DNA of 64,000 bases from Lewinellaceae bacterium (lineage in GTDB: Bacteria; Bacteroidota; Bacteroidia; Chitinophagales; Saprospiraceae): contig JACJYC010000017.1 in NCBI GenBank assembly GCA_020636325.1, positions 62,001-126,000 on the forward strand, given 5' to 3'. Under the pieces are notes generated by a model, which saw only the letters and a list, made by a program, of their open reading frames with translations, did not search any database and was not told the DNA's origin. The first letter of the stretch is position 1, and each line of letters opens with the position of its first letter. Positions 8,617-17,406 of the stretch are shown here, piece after piece. A program made the translations under genes and the position numbers.

Positions 8617-9189
8617 ATGTCTCAAATGAAAAGGATACTCGACCTTTGGCTGTCCATGCTGATCGTGGTTGCCGTATTCCCCTGGTTGTTTCCGCTGTTA
8701 TGCCTGCTGGTCCTGCTGGATACCGGGTGGCCGGTATTTTTTGTACAGGAAAGGGTGGGGTTGAACGGCAGGATCTTCAACTGTTACAAATTCCGGACCA
8801 TGAAAACGCGGATTTCCGGTCATCCGGCCAGCATCAGCCGGCTGGGCCGCTTTTTGCGGGACAGCAAGCTGGATGAAATCCCGCAGGTCTTCAATGTATT
8901 GTCCGGAAAGATGAGCTTTGTCGGCCCCCGGCCCCATATGCTCAGCGACCACGAAGCATTTTCCAGGATGCTGGGCGAACAATACCACCTGCGGCATCTG
9001 GTAAAACCGGGCATTACCGGGCTGGCCCAGATCCGGGGGTACGAAGGCCGGATCAACACCCCCCATAAATTGCGCGGCAGGGTCAGGCTCGACCTTTTTT
9101 ATATCAACAATTGGTCGTTAGGGCTCGAATTGCAGATCATTTTCCGAACGATATGGCATATCTTTAAAGGCATTTTACAATGGGGTTGA
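8617..9189 (+). CDS. Initiating sugar transferase (PF02397, WcaJ/PglC-like)
   Basis: 190 residues from ATG 8617. One N-terminal membrane segment (RILDLWLSMLIVVAVFPWL) is followed by the catalytic core: QERVGLNGRIFNCYKFRTMK, the SKLDEIPQ motif, SFVGPRPHM, and KPGITGLAQIRGYEG. Enzymes of this monotopic phosphoglycosyl transferase family start repeat-unit synthesis by moving a sugar phosphate to undecaprenyl phosphate. An in-frame ATG at 8506 would add 37 residues and overlap the ligase gene by 29 bp; the extension has no family similarity, so I prefer 8617 but cannot exclude 8506. It overlaps the next gene by 10 bp. Confidence 0.9.
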   Translation: MSQMKRILDLWLSMLIVVAVFPWLFPLLCLLVLLDTGWPVFFVQERVGLNGRIFNCYKFRTMKTRISGHPASISRLGRFLRDSKLDEIPQVFNVLSGKMSFVGPRPHMLSDHEAFSRMLGEQYHLRHLVKPGITGLAQIRGYEGRINTPHKLRGRVRLDLFYINNWSLGLELQIIFRTIWHIFKGILQWG

Positions 9190-10100
9190 ACCAGATGGAG
9201 AGATTACAACAGGAAATCATCAAAACGCTCCTGTATTTTGAGGTCTTTTCCTTTCCGCTGAACAGGGAAGAGATTGCTCGTTTCTGCAGCCTGAAGGTGA
9301 GCGGAGATGACCTGGACAGGGCGCTTGCGAAGCTGTTGGATGAAGGCTCGATCCATCGGTACGGGCATTATTTTCTGGTCGGCAAGCAAAAAAAATGGGT
9401 GGAAGAACGGGAAGAAAAGCGCGTCATCTCCAGCAGGCTGATGGAAAAAGCGCGGCGGAATGCGCAGATCATCAGCCAGTTTCCGTTCGTCAGAGGGGTA
9501 GCCATCTCCGGGTCTTTGTCCAAATGGTCGGCCGACGACAAGGCGGATATCGATTTTTTCATCATCACCCGTTCGGGCCGGCTGTGGATCTGCCGGAGCC
9601 TGCTGCATTTTTTCAAGAAACTGACCTATCTGGCGGGCCTTCAGCACCAGTTCTGCATGAATTATTTTCTGGATGAGGACGAGCTGGAGCTGAAGGACAA
9701 GAACCTGTTCACCGCCATTGAAAGCGTCACCGTGATCCCGCTTTACGGCACCCTACCCCATCGGATGTTCTTCGACCGCAACGCCTGGCTGAACGATTTC
9801 CTGCCCAATGCCTACCCGGCCATCCACCTCAACGGCGAGATCAACAACCGGCGATCCACGCTCAAACGCATCACCGAAGGGCTGTTTCCCGGGAAATGGG
9901 GCGACGCCTTCAACCGTTTTTTCCTGCGGCTCACCATCTGGTGGTGGCGAAAAAAATTCAAAGCCAGGGGCTATCCCATGGAGTTCTTCGCCCAGGATTT
10001 CCGCTCCACGACCGGCGAATCCAAAAATCATCCGAACGATTATCAGCGCAGGATCCTCAGGGCTTATGCCAAAAAGTTGAAAGACCTGGGAAGGGGGTGA
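9180..10100 (+). CDS. Winged-helix/nucleotidyltransferase fusion protein
   Basis: 306 residues. Residues 5-70 look like a winged-helix domain (three helices then GSIHRYGHYFLVG as the wing). Residues 105-130 carry a minimal nucleotidyltransferase signature: GSLSKWSADDKADIDFFIIT, that is G111-S112 followed by D123-x-D125. The remainder is a helical, basic region with no recognised domain. Similar proteins occur at the ends of exopolysaccharide loci in Bacteroidota, but no function is established to my knowledge. The gene overlaps the sugar transferase by 10 bp, so it is translated with the polysaccharide operon. Its stop codon is immediately followed by a short GCGCGTGAGAGG tract. Confidence 0.7.
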   Translation: MGLNQMERLQQEIIKTLLYFEVFSFPLNREEIARFCSLKVSGDDLDRALAKLLDEGSIHRYGHYFLVGKQKKWVEEREEKRVISSRLMEKARRNAQIISQFPFVRGVAISGSLSKWSADDKADIDFFIITRSGRLWICRSLLHFFKKLTYLAGLQHQFCMNYFLDEDELELKDKNLFTAIESVTVIPLYGTLPHRMFFDRNAWLNDFLPNAYPAIHLNGEINNRRSTLKRITEGLFPGKWGDAFNRFFLRLTIWWWRKKFKARGYPMEFFAQDFRSTTGESKNHPNDYQRRILRAYAKKLKDLGRG

Positions 10101-10170
10101 GCGCGTGAGAGGATACCAGGCGCCGGCCTCAACACAATTCTGCCGCTTTCCGGCGCGCCGACCCGGCAAA

Positions 10171-10228
10171 ATGTCCGGTTTTTGAAAGAATATGTCCGGT
10201 TTTTGAAAGTCGGACACCCGCATCTTTG
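10171..10228 (+). promoter_or_regulatory. Tandem 18-bp operator and -7-like box before the HYR gene
   Basis: ATGTCCGGTTTTTGAAAG occurs twice, at 10171-10188 and 10192-10209, with a 21 bp period (two helical turns). The second copy is followed by TCGGACA, which can pair with its TGTCCG. CATCTTTG at 10221-10228 resembles the -7 box with one mismatch. The spacing suggests two regulator molecules bound on one DNA face just upstream of, or across, the -33 position. Confidence 0.5.
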
Positions 10229-10366
10229 CTCCATGACCTATATGATCGCTGGATAATTCCGATCAGCCTCAGCTGTTCAGCAGTCTGATGCGCTTAGCGT
10301 CGGCTGTCCTGTTATTCAACGGCCTCTTTGAAAAAGAGCGAATGCTCGAGCAAATTTCATTCAGAC

Positions 10367-12231
10367 ATGAAGCATCCAATTACAAAAATCCTGCTGCTTT
10401 GCCCGGTTTTCCTGCTTTACACCTTTATGTTGCAAGCGCAATCCAACCTGTCGGCCGACGGTTATGTCCATCAGATCGACCCGAACGGACATTTTCTTTT
10501 CCAGGGGGAAAAACAGGATTATATTATCCCTGCCGACGCCACCGGGTTGATCGAGTTTGTCATGGAAGGCGGCGACGGCGGCTATGTACACCCCAGTGAT
10601 GTGGATGACTTCAGGGAAATATTATCCCAGGGGAATACCGGCAATCCGAAAAGCGGCTATGTCAAATACGTATTCAGGGGTTACGGCCCAACAGCCCGGT
10701 GCAAGGATGTCACGGTTACTCTCGAAAACGGGTCATACACCCTCACCGGTAGCGAAGTCGACAACAACAGCGTCGTAGCGCCCGGCGAAGGGAAAACAAC
10801 AGGGTTTGCGGTTGGATTCGGCCCCAGCCAGCACTTTGAATCCTCCATCTCCTTTGATTGTACCAATATCGGCTTGTACACCCCTGTGTTCAGGGTCCTC
10901 AGCGCCAACGGCCTGTACGATGATTGCAACTTTGCAGTGACCGTGCTCGACGACGTGGCGCCGGTTGTGGCCTGCAAGACCGGCCCACTGGAAGTGTCCG
11001 TCGGCCTGAATCAACCGTATGCGCTTTCGGTTTCTGAGTTGGAACAAGGGTGGTCCGACGGTTGCGGAATCGTGGTCTACAAATCCCTGAGCCCGTCCGA
11101 ATTCACCTGCGAGGATGTCGGCGCGAATACCGTGACCCTGACTGTGACGGATAACAATGGAAATACTTCGAGTTGCACGGCTTCGGTCACTGTTGAAGAC
11201 AATATCCCGCCTGTGGTCAATTGCCAGGATATCACGGTTCAGCTCAACAGCGAGGGCATAGGTTCGACCAACCCGGCTTTTAACGGAGCGTTGGGCAGTC
11301 GGTCGGACAACTGCGGAATGGATAATTCCATTTCCTATACGGGCCCCATTTTTTATACCTGCAATGAAATTGGCCCGGCTTTTCCCATCACGGTCACGTT
11401 AGGGGATGTAAACGGAAACGAAACGCCCTGCACTTATATGGTCACCGTGGAGGACAATGTTGCCCCGACGGCCCTTTGCCGGGACGTGACCGTGGAGTTG
11501 GATGAAAACGGAACGGGCTCCACTACGGCGGCTGCGGTGGACAACGGCTCCGGTGATGCCTGCGGGGTTCAGTCGGCAGTCCTCAGCGGGCAGTCCTTCA
11601 GTTGCGGGGATTTGGGCGTAAATACCGTTACCCTGACCGTGACGGATGTGAATAACAATACTTCGACCTGCCCGGCTATCGTGACCGTTGAAGATAACCT
11701 GGACCCGGAAGTGGATTGCTCGGATATTACCGTCACCTTCAATGGCGAGGGCTCCATCCGACTGGATCCTGAAGGCATGGCAACGGGGACCGACAACTGC
11801 GCTGTGGCCGGGTTTGAAGCCGATCCGCCGTCCATTTCCTGCGATGCGTTGGGTGAGATCGTGCCGGTAACTGTGACCGTACACAACACAGCCTCCTGCA
11901 CTTCGAATGTGACCGTGGAAGGCCTGCCCTGCGGCTGGATGTCGGTGCCTGACGGGATCGGTTGCACCAACGGCAACGAAGGGGATTTTGACCTGGGCGC
12001 CGGTAACTTCACCTTGATGGCCGCCGGTTGTTACACGCCGGGCGCCTCTGCCGACGAAAGCGGCTACATCAAGTACCAGCTCTGCGGGTTGCCCATGAGC
12101 AAATCGATCCTGCGACCGGCAACCTGGTCCGTTTCGATCTGAGCAACCGGCCACCGGGTGTTTACCATATCCGATTATGGGAAAAAGATGGATCGGTATC
12201 CGTCAAACGGATAGTGATCATCAAAGATTAA
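10367..12231 (+). pseudogene. Secreted HYR-repeat protein with out-of-frame T9SS sorting domain
   Basis: From ATG 10367 the first frame gives 591 residues to a stop at 12142. It has a signal peptide (ILLLCPVFLLYTFMLQAQS) and at least four HYR/Ig-like repeats with the pattern DNxxPxxxCxDITVxLN ... CxxxGxNTVTLTVTDxxGNxSxC. After about 12100 the same DNA in the +1 frame encodes LVRFDLSNRPPGVYHIRLWE and ends in VKRIVIIKD at 12231, the end of a type IX secretion C-terminal sorting domain. The tail is only about 40 residues of a normal ~75, so a deletion plus frameshift has probably cut the export signal off. A sequencing error cannot be excluded. Intact relatives are large surface or adhesion proteins. 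Confidence 0.75.
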
Positions 12232-12240
12232 CCGGGTTAC

Positions 12241-12281
12241 GCGTCGGACACCTCTGCCCCATGAAGTGTCCGACGCCTTTT
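12241..12281 (+). terminator. Rho-independent terminator after the HYR gene
   Basis: GCGTCGGACAC (12241-12251) pairs perfectly with GTGTCCGACGC (12266-12276) across a 14 nt loop and is followed by CTTTT. It starts 10 bp after the stop codon in the sorting-domain frame, not the 12142 stop, which suggests that the longer frame was the original gene end. Confidence 0.75.
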
Positions 12282-12445
12282 AGGACCGCTGCAAAAATAA
12301 CTGTCCACTTTTCCAGGAGGCCTTTTGCCCCTACCCTGCGTTGAGGAACCGCTTCACTTAGCTATGGCTAAGCTCGCCCCGCCTCGGCGGGGTCGCCTTG
12401 GTTAGGACCAAAATGCCTTGTCTGTCGAAAGCGACACTTATTTAT
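12282..12445. repeat. Intergenic palindromic element between the HYR gene and the acetyltransferase
   Basis: Contains two small palindromes, CTTAGCTATGGCTAAG (12357-12372) and CCCCGCCTCGGCGGGG (about 12377-12392), followed by GTCGCCTTGGTTAGGACC. This has the look of a dispersed REP-like intergenic element. No ORF is supported. Confidence 0.4.
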
Positions 12446-13204
12446 TCAGCGATCCTTATCTTTCACCTCCCCCGCCAGCATATACCCGCAAACCCGCATG
12501 CCCGCCCGGCTCAGCGTCGCCCTTGAAGCGCGGTTATGGATGCCGGTCCGGGCAGCCGGCACCCGCCCGGCCTCATAACAGGCTTTTTTCACTTCCTGGA
12601 TGATAAAGCTGCCCAGGCCTTGCCGCCTGCAATCCTCACGGACCTCCATGTACAGGTCGGCAAACGGCGGGTTGTAGTGGAGCAGGAATCCGGCTGAGGC
12701 GACAATTTCGCCGTTTTGCTCCAGGATAAAGTCACCGACGGGCTCGGCCTGGTGGCCAAAAACCTGGTCATCGGGGTTTTTGCGGCGGAAAACGGCATCC
12801 GGGTGCTGGTGACTGGTGGTCGCGTGGTCTTCAAACAGCACCACTTCCGAACGGATGCCGTCAGCAAATTCGTACAACATGGCCGTCGTGAGCAGGTCGT
12901 TGGTCTGGGATTCGACGTGGGCGGCGCCGGAAGCCCGCAGCAGTTCTTCGAACAGGAGATGGGCGTATTGCCGGTAAGGCGGCAGGACGTAAAACTCGAA
13001 AACAGCGTCGCGCGCCGACAGGTCATCCAGCCCTTTTACGGCGCCGTAACCCGCGTCAATGCCGTCGATTGACAACAGCCAAAGGTCCGACCAGCCGCGC
13101 TCGTGGCAGGCGTTATAGCGGATCTGGCAGTTGGTTTCTGTCAGGTACAATAACCTCAGGTGGGATATGCCGTTGAGTTGATATTTGGAAGCCTTGATGT
13201 GCAA
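12446..13204 (-). CDS. GNAT family N-acetyltransferase
   Basis: 252 residues. The C-terminal half carries the acetyl-CoA binding motif A of GNAT enzymes (EVREDCRRQGLGSFIIQEVKKACYEAG, with the R/Q-x-x-G-x-G/A pattern RRQGLG) preceded by the strand GFLLHYNPPFADLYMEV. The N-terminal half is less conserved and may be a second, degenerate GNAT-like fold, as in tandem-GNAT proteins. Substrate is unknown. It is a single gene, upstream of nothing obvious on its strand; the VOC gene follows upstream at 13249. Confidence 0.8.
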   Translation of the reverse strand: MHIKASKYQLNGISHLRLLYLTETNCQIRYNACHERGWSDLWLLSIDGIDAGYGAVKGLDDLSARDAVFEFYVLPPYRQYAHLLFEELLRASGAAHVESQTNDLLTTAMLYEFADGIRSEVVLFEDHATTSHQHPDAVFRRKNPDDQVFGHQAEPVGDFILEQNGEIVASAGFLLHYNPPFADLYMEVREDCRRQGLGSFIIQEVKKACYEAGRVPAARTGIHNRASRATLSRAGMRVCGYMLAGEVKDKDR

Positions 13205-13248
13205 AAATGTTAATTTCGGGATTCCATGCCGTTATTCTTTCAGCGGTC

Positions 13249-13680
13249 CTAAATGACGTTCCAGGCCAGATTGGGTTCTTCTCCGGAATGAAAATCCGAA
13301 ACCGGCCCGATCAGATCCCACAAATTTCCGTACAAATCCTCAAAAACGGCGACCGTGCCGTAAGGCTCCTCCGCCGGCGGCCGCACAAAACGCACACCCG
13401 CTGCGGTAAACCGGTTGTAATCCCGCCGGAAATCGTCGGTGTGGAGGAAGAGGAACACCCGTCCGCCGGTCTGGTTGCCGACCCGGCTTTTTTGCTCGTC
13501 ATTGGCGGCTTTGGCCAGCAGGATGCAGCAGTCGCCCCCGTCCGGCGGCGCAACCCGCACCCAACGCTTGACCGGGCTCAATACGGTATCTTCCACAAGT
13601 ACGAATCCAAGTTTCCGGACGTAAAAATCGATGGCTTCGTCGTAATCGGCTACGACCAGGGCGATATTGGCTAAAGGCAT
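13249..13680 (-). CDS. VOC superfamily (glyoxalase/bleomycin resistance/dioxygenase-like) protein
   Basis: 143 residues from Met at 13680 (MPLANIALVVADYDEAIDFY). The typical VOC pattern is seen: strand ALVVADYDEAIDFYVRKLGF, central FLFLHTDDFRRDY, and C-terminal VFEDLYGNLWDLIG with the metal-ligand Glu near VFEDLYGN. One paired betaalphabetabetabeta unit of normal length for a dimeric VOC protein. The frame stays open 20 codons further upstream into a TTCGATTG-type repeat with a GTG at 13740, but those residues (NRINRINR) are repeat-encoded and I exclude them. Confidence 0.85.
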   Translation of the reverse strand: MPLANIALVVADYDEAIDFYVRKLGFVLVEDTVLSPVKRWVRVAPPDGGDCCILLAKAANDEQKSRVGNQTGGRVFLFLHTDDFRRDYNRFTAAGVRFVRPPAEEPYGTVAVFEDLYGNLWDLIGPVSDFHSGEEPNLAWNVI

Positions 13681-13739
13681 GGGAATTGATTTGATTGATC
13701 GATTGATTCGATTGATTCGATTGGTCGATTGATTCCTCA
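13681..13739. repeat. Dispersed copy of the GATTCGATT / TTCCTCA repeat at a gene junction
   Basis: Words GATTGATTCG, GATTCGATT and a final GATTCCTCA, the same as in the 371-1859 array. It fills the gap between the acyltransferase stop codon (13737-13739, part of TTCCTCA) and the VOC start codon on the same strand. Confidence 0.85.
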
Positions 13740-14870
13740 CAAACCCGCTTTCTCCAGGTTCACCACCGGATTGGCGTACATCATCAGGAAATTCTTCAAT
13801 GCCAGCCAGTTGTAAGGTTCTACCCGTTTATCGATCCGCCTTTCGAATTGTTTTTTCTCTCTTTCGGTATAATGGGCCATGTATTTATCCGATTGGAAGA
13901 ACAGGTCGCAGGCGATGTAGTTGGACGGCCACAGTTTGTAGTTCGCATAGATCCGGCGGTCGATCAATTCGGCGAGATCCTGGAGTTTTTTGTTCTGCGG
14001 ATCGTTTTGATCAGCGATCTCATCCAGTTCAGCGTTTAGAATGTTCCCGATGGCCAGGTGGATCCGTTTTTTCTGGCCGGTCAGGCCTTTCAGGATGGAA
14101 TTGAAGTCCTCATTGGAGGATTTGATGTACTCCTGTTCGTAATATTTCGCCATGAGCTCCGGCATCTTGAGCTTGTCCGTTGGGTCGAATTCATAAGAAA
14201 TGGAAACGGGCACGATCCGGATCTTTTTGAAATATTCCCATACGTCCTCGCCTTGGGCGCATCCCATGGCCAGCATTTTAAGGACGCCTTGCTGGGTGAG
14301 GTCGTTCCCGTCTTTGGTGCGGCCTTCGCGTTGGGCGAGCCAGACGGACCGGTTGTCTTCCACCAGGTTTTTGCGGATATACTGGGACAGGAGCCGCGAG
14401 CTCTGGAGCATTTCCCGGGGCGACAGGCTGCGCTGGACCAGGAAATTCCGGTTGAGTTTGGACAATTCCAGCAGGATAGGCTGTTGGACGAGGTTGTCGC
14501 CGATGGCGGAAGCCGTCATCACCAGGCCGTGTTCGTATAATGCCACGTTGATCAGCGTCGTATCCAGAATGATATCCCGGTGATTGGAAACGAAGAGGTA
14601 GGAAGTGTCCTTTTCCAGTTTTTCAAAGCCGCTGGTGGTGAACCCTTCGGAAGTCTGGCTCAATACCTGTTGAATGGCATTGTAAACGATTTTGCTCTGG
14701 AAGTCGTAGATGGAGTGACAATCCAGCAATGCTGCTTGTTGTTCGGCTTCCGGAAGATTGCCCAGCGAAAAGGTGAGCAGGGCTTTGATGATCGGATGAT
14801 CTTTTATGTTGTGCAAAGCCTGGTTGACTTCGCTGTCAAAATAAGGTCTTATATGGTCAAAAGGTGTCAA
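13737..14870 (-). CDS. 1-acyl-glycerol-3-phosphate acyltransferase-like protein (PlsC/PlsB superfamily)
   Basis: 377 residues. The acyltransferase active site is the NHRDIILDT motif (NHxxxxD) near residue 95, followed by the second block RNFLVQRSLSPREM and the substrate block VWLAQREGRTKDGND (similar to the EGTRS/EGGRS block of PlsB-type enzymes). It is longer than PlsC (~240 aa) and resembles the soluble acyltransferases common in Bacteroidota. Likely role is phospholipid or lipid A-linked acylation at the inner membrane face. Its stop codon is supplied by the TTCCTCA repeat word. Confidence 0.8.
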   Translation of the reverse strand: MTPFDHIRPYFDSEVNQALHNIKDHPIIKALLTFSLGNLPEAEQQAALLDCHSIYDFQSKIVYNAIQQVLSQTSEGFTTSGFEKLEKDTSYLFVSNHRDIILDTTLINVALYEHGLVMTASAIGDNLVQQPILLELSKLNRNFLVQRSLSPREMLQSSRLLSQYIRKNLVEDNRSVWLAQREGRTKDGNDLTQQGVLKMLAMGCAQGEDVWEYFKKIRIVPVSISYEFDPTDKLKMPELMAKYYEQEYIKSSNEDFNSILKGLTGQKKRIHLAIGNILNAELDEIADQNDPQNKKLQDLAELIDRRIYANYKLWPSNYIACDLFFQSDKYMAHYTEREKKQFERRIDKRVEPYNWLALKNFLMMYANPVVNLEKAGL

Positions 14871-14917
14871 GGTTTCATCATTTAGCTCCGCAAATGAACG
14901 AAATTCTTGCCAACTTT

Positions 14918-15119
14918 TTATGGTTTTATGGTTGGATGGTTGCCTGCCGGGCTGCCGTTATGCCGGCAAACTGACCCCTGACCCCCTCCTCCGCTGAAGC
15001 TACGGCCACCGGGCGACGAAGCTTTCGGCGAAGTTGCCGGGCGGAGACTGACCCCCTCCTCCGCTGAAGCTACGGCGGGCGGAGACTGACCACTGACCAC
15101 TGATCACTGATCACTGTCA
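14918..15119. repeat. Compound intergenic repeats next to the lysC stop codon
   Basis: Holds TTTTATGGTTTTATGGTTGG near 14921, two copies of CCTCCTCCGCTGAAGCTACGG (about 14993 and 15055), and a TGACCACTGATCACTG tract from 15085 that runs to within a few bases of the lysC stop codon. No coding potential; the minus-strand open frame here is repeat-encoded. Confidence 0.75.
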
Positions 15120-16457
15120 TCAACTGACCGCCAGCCGCTCCAGTTTCAGCATGACGCGCTGAAGGGCCTGCAGCGCCAGGTTTTTGTATTCTCCGGCAAC
15201 GAGCACGGAGACGTTGTTGTTGCTGCCGCCGTAGCTGACCATCCGGATGGGGATGTCCTCAAGGGCGTCGAAGATGTCGCGGGCAACGCCGACCTTTTCG
15301 TTGAGCTGGTCGCCGACGATGCAGATGATGCTCTGGCCGCTGTCGCAACTGACCTCGCCGAAGGGCGCCAACTCGCGCAGGATGTCTTCGAGGCGGGCGG
15401 GATTGTCGATCGTCAGGGAGACGGCCACTTCCGAGGTGGCGATCATATCGATCGGCGTCTTGAACTGTTCGAACACCTCAAATACCCGGCGGAGGAAACC
15501 GTAAGCGTTCAGCATCCGGCCGGAGCGGATCTTGATGGCGGTGATGCCGTCCTTGGCGGCGATTGCGCTGATCCGGCGGCCCGACGACTGCCCGGAGATC
15601 AGCGTTCCGGGCGCCTGCGGGGCCATGGTATTTTTCAGGCGGATGGGGACGTCCATCTGTTCGGCCGGAATCACGCAGGTGGGGTGAAGGATCTTGGCCC
15701 CGAAGTAGGCAAGCTCAGCGGCTTCCCGGTAAGAGACCTTGCGCACCGGGTAAGTATCCTTCACCACCCTGGGATCGTTGTTGTGCAGGCCGTCGATATC
15801 GGTCCAGATCTGGATCTCGCCGGCGTCGAGCGCAGCGCCCAGCAGGGTAGCGGTATAGTCGCTGCCGCCGCGCTGCAGGTTGTCAATTTCGCCCTCATGG
15901 TTCAGGCAGATATAACCCTGGGTAATGAAATAAGGCGCTCCTGCATAACGGTCCAGGGTTTGGGCGACAGCCCGCCTGATGAAGGGCATATCCGGCTCGC
16001 CCTGCGCATCGAGGCGCATGAACTCAAAGGCCGGAATTAATCGGGAGGGGATGGCCGAATGCTCCAGGTACAACTGGAACAATTGCGTTGATATCAATTC
16101 GCCCTGGGCGAGGATGATCTTTTCTTCTTTGGCGGTAAAAGGGGTTTCAAAGAGGCTTTCAATCCGGCCGAACTGCTGGTCGAGCAACATCCTGGCCCGG
16201 AGTTGATAGAATCCGGCGGGGAGAAGGTCTTCGGTAAAATCGAGGTATTCCGCGCGCAGTGCGTGCAGCAAAGCGGCGGCTTCACCGGGATTGCCTTCCT
16301 GAAGGGCGTTGCCGATGCGGACCAGCTTATTGGTGGTACCGGCTACAGCCGACAGTACAACCACCTTGGGCTGGCCGTCGTTGATCAGATCCGCCACTTC
16401 CCACATGCGTTGCGGGCTTCCAACCGAAGTACCTCCGAATTTCAGGACTTTCATCAT
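15120..16457 (-). CDS. lysC: Aspartate kinase
   Basis: 445 residues, the normal length of monofunctional aspartokinase. N-terminal KFGGTSVGSPQRM is the kinase signature; ITQGYICLN, RGGSDYTATLLGAAL and WTDIDGLHNNDPRVV form the aspartate and ATP sites; the C-terminus holds two ACT domains (VFEVFEQFKTPIDMIATSEVAVSLT and SIICIVGDQLNEKVGVA). It catalyses the first step from aspartate to lysine, methionine and threonine. A divergent ACT-domain gene starts 99 bp away and may share regulation. The stop codon is directly followed by a TGATCAGTGATCAGTGG tandem repeat. Confidence 0.97.
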   Translation of the reverse strand: MMKVLKFGGTSVGSPQRMWEVADLINDGQPKVVVLSAVAGTTNKLVRIGNALQEGNPGEAAALLHALRAEYLDFTEDLLPAGFYQLRARMLLDQQFGRIESLFETPFTAKEEKIILAQGELISTQLFQLYLEHSAIPSRLIPAFEFMRLDAQGEPDMPFIRRAVAQTLDRYAGAPYFITQGYICLNHEGEIDNLQRGGSDYTATLLGAALDAGEIQIWTDIDGLHNNDPRVVKDTYPVRKVSYREAAELAYFGAKILHPTCVIPAEQMDVPIRLKNTMAPQAPGTLISGQSSGRRISAIAAKDGITAIKIRSGRMLNAYGFLRRVFEVFEQFKTPIDMIATSEVAVSLTIDNPARLEDILRELAPFGEVSCDSGQSIICIVGDQLNEKVGVARDIFDALEDIPIRMVSYGGSNNNVSVLVAGEYKNLALQALQRVMLKLERLAVS

Positions 16458-16514
16458 CTTTTATGAATTGTCCGGCAAAATTATGGGGAGGCGTACGAAT
16501 CGGGAATTTTTTGC

Positions 16515-16522
16515 TAAATTTG
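16515..16522 (+). promoter_or_regulatory. -7 promoter element (TAAATTTG)
   Basis: TAAATTTG in the 99 bp gap between lysC and the divergent ACT-domain gene matches the Bacteroidetes TAnnTTTG box and lies about 35 bp before the ATG at 16557. No clear -33 box is visible. Confidence 0.5.
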
Positions 16523-16556
16523 TACATTATATAACATTTTGTGAAATTTTAAACAA

Positions 16557-17225
16557 ATGATCACTGTTGCACGCGTAGTTGAGAACCTGGTCCGGCAATC
16601 ACCGTTCATTTCGGAAGCGTTGTCGGAAGGGCTGATCAATGTTTCGTCACTGGCGCGAAAGCTGCAACCGGAAGTGGAGAAAATCCTGAAGAAAGAGGTG
16701 AAGGTCGGGGCAATCGGGATGGCGGTGCAGCGGCTCAATCCGGGGGCGCTCCTGTTCGAGCAGCGCAAGTTGGTGGAATTCTTCCGGAAGGTCTCGGACC
16801 TGAGTGTGCGGACAAGCCTGCTGGATTATACGTATCGCAACTCGGAGACCCTGCCGGAAAAACAGGCGCAGCTGCTGGAACTGATCAGCCGGCGGCCCAA
16901 TGTATTTTACACCTTCGCACAAGGCATTACGGAAACGGTAGTGATCGTGGCCGACTGGCTGGAAGCGGATGTCGAACGGGTTTTCCAGGAGGAAAAACTG
17001 CTGTACAAGGAGGACCACCTGGCGGGCATTACGCTGATTTTGCCGGAAGACAACCGGCAGCTGTCCGGGGTCTATTATTTTATTTTGAAAGAACTGGCCT
17101 GGGTAGGGGTGAACCTGGTGGAGGTCGTGTCCACTTCGAACGAGTTCACGATCATTGTGCAGATGAAAGACCTGGATCAGGCGTTGGGGATATTGACGGG
17201 GTTGTCCAAGCTGCGGGGGCGATGA
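16557..17225 (+). CDS. ACT-domain protein divergent from lysC
   Basis: 222 residues. The first 110 residues are helical with SSLARKLQPEVEKILKKEV, resembling a small DNA-binding or dimerisation domain. The C-terminal 60 residues (YYFILKELAWVGVNLVEVVS, EFTIIVQMKDLDQALGIL) have the betaalphabetabetaalphabeta pattern and wording of aspartokinase-type ACT domains, which bind amino acids. Placement opposite lysC suggests an amino-acid-responsive regulator of the aspartate pathway, but no function is known to me for this family. It ends TGATGA and runs straight into a CAGGGCACTAAG repeat. Confidence 0.6.
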   Translation: MITVARVVENLVRQSPFISEALSEGLINVSSLARKLQPEVEKILKKEVKVGAIGMAVQRLNPGALLFEQRKLVEFFRKVSDLSVRTSLLDYTYRNSETLPEKQAQLLELISRRPNVFYTFAQGITETVVIVADWLEADVERVFQEEKLLYKEDHLAGITLILPEDNRQLSGVYYFILKELAWVGVNLVEVVSTSNEFTIIVQMKDLDQALGILTGLSKLRGR

Positions 17226-17360
17226 TGTTTTGGACCACTCAGGGCACTAAGCACACTAAGGGCATCAGGGTACTGGGACCACTCAGGGCACTAAGCACAC
17301 TAAGGGCTATCAGGGTACCGGGACCACTCAGGGCACTCAGGGCACTAAGAAAACTAAGCT
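17226..17360. repeat. GGACCACTCAGGGCACTAAG tandem repeat after the ACT-domain gene
   Basis: Three degenerate copies of a ~50 bp unit made of CAGGGCACTAAG, CACACTAAGGGC and ACTGGGACCACT, starting 9 bp after the stop codon. A single inverted copy (CTTAGTGCCCTGAGTGGTC) lies at about 17947-17965 beyond the next gene, so two copies in opposite orientation flank the GxxExxY gene. Confidence 0.85.
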
Positions 17361-17406
17361 TGCATGAAGCCCAAGGTATTTATAAGATCCTGACTTACCT
17401 TCTGGG

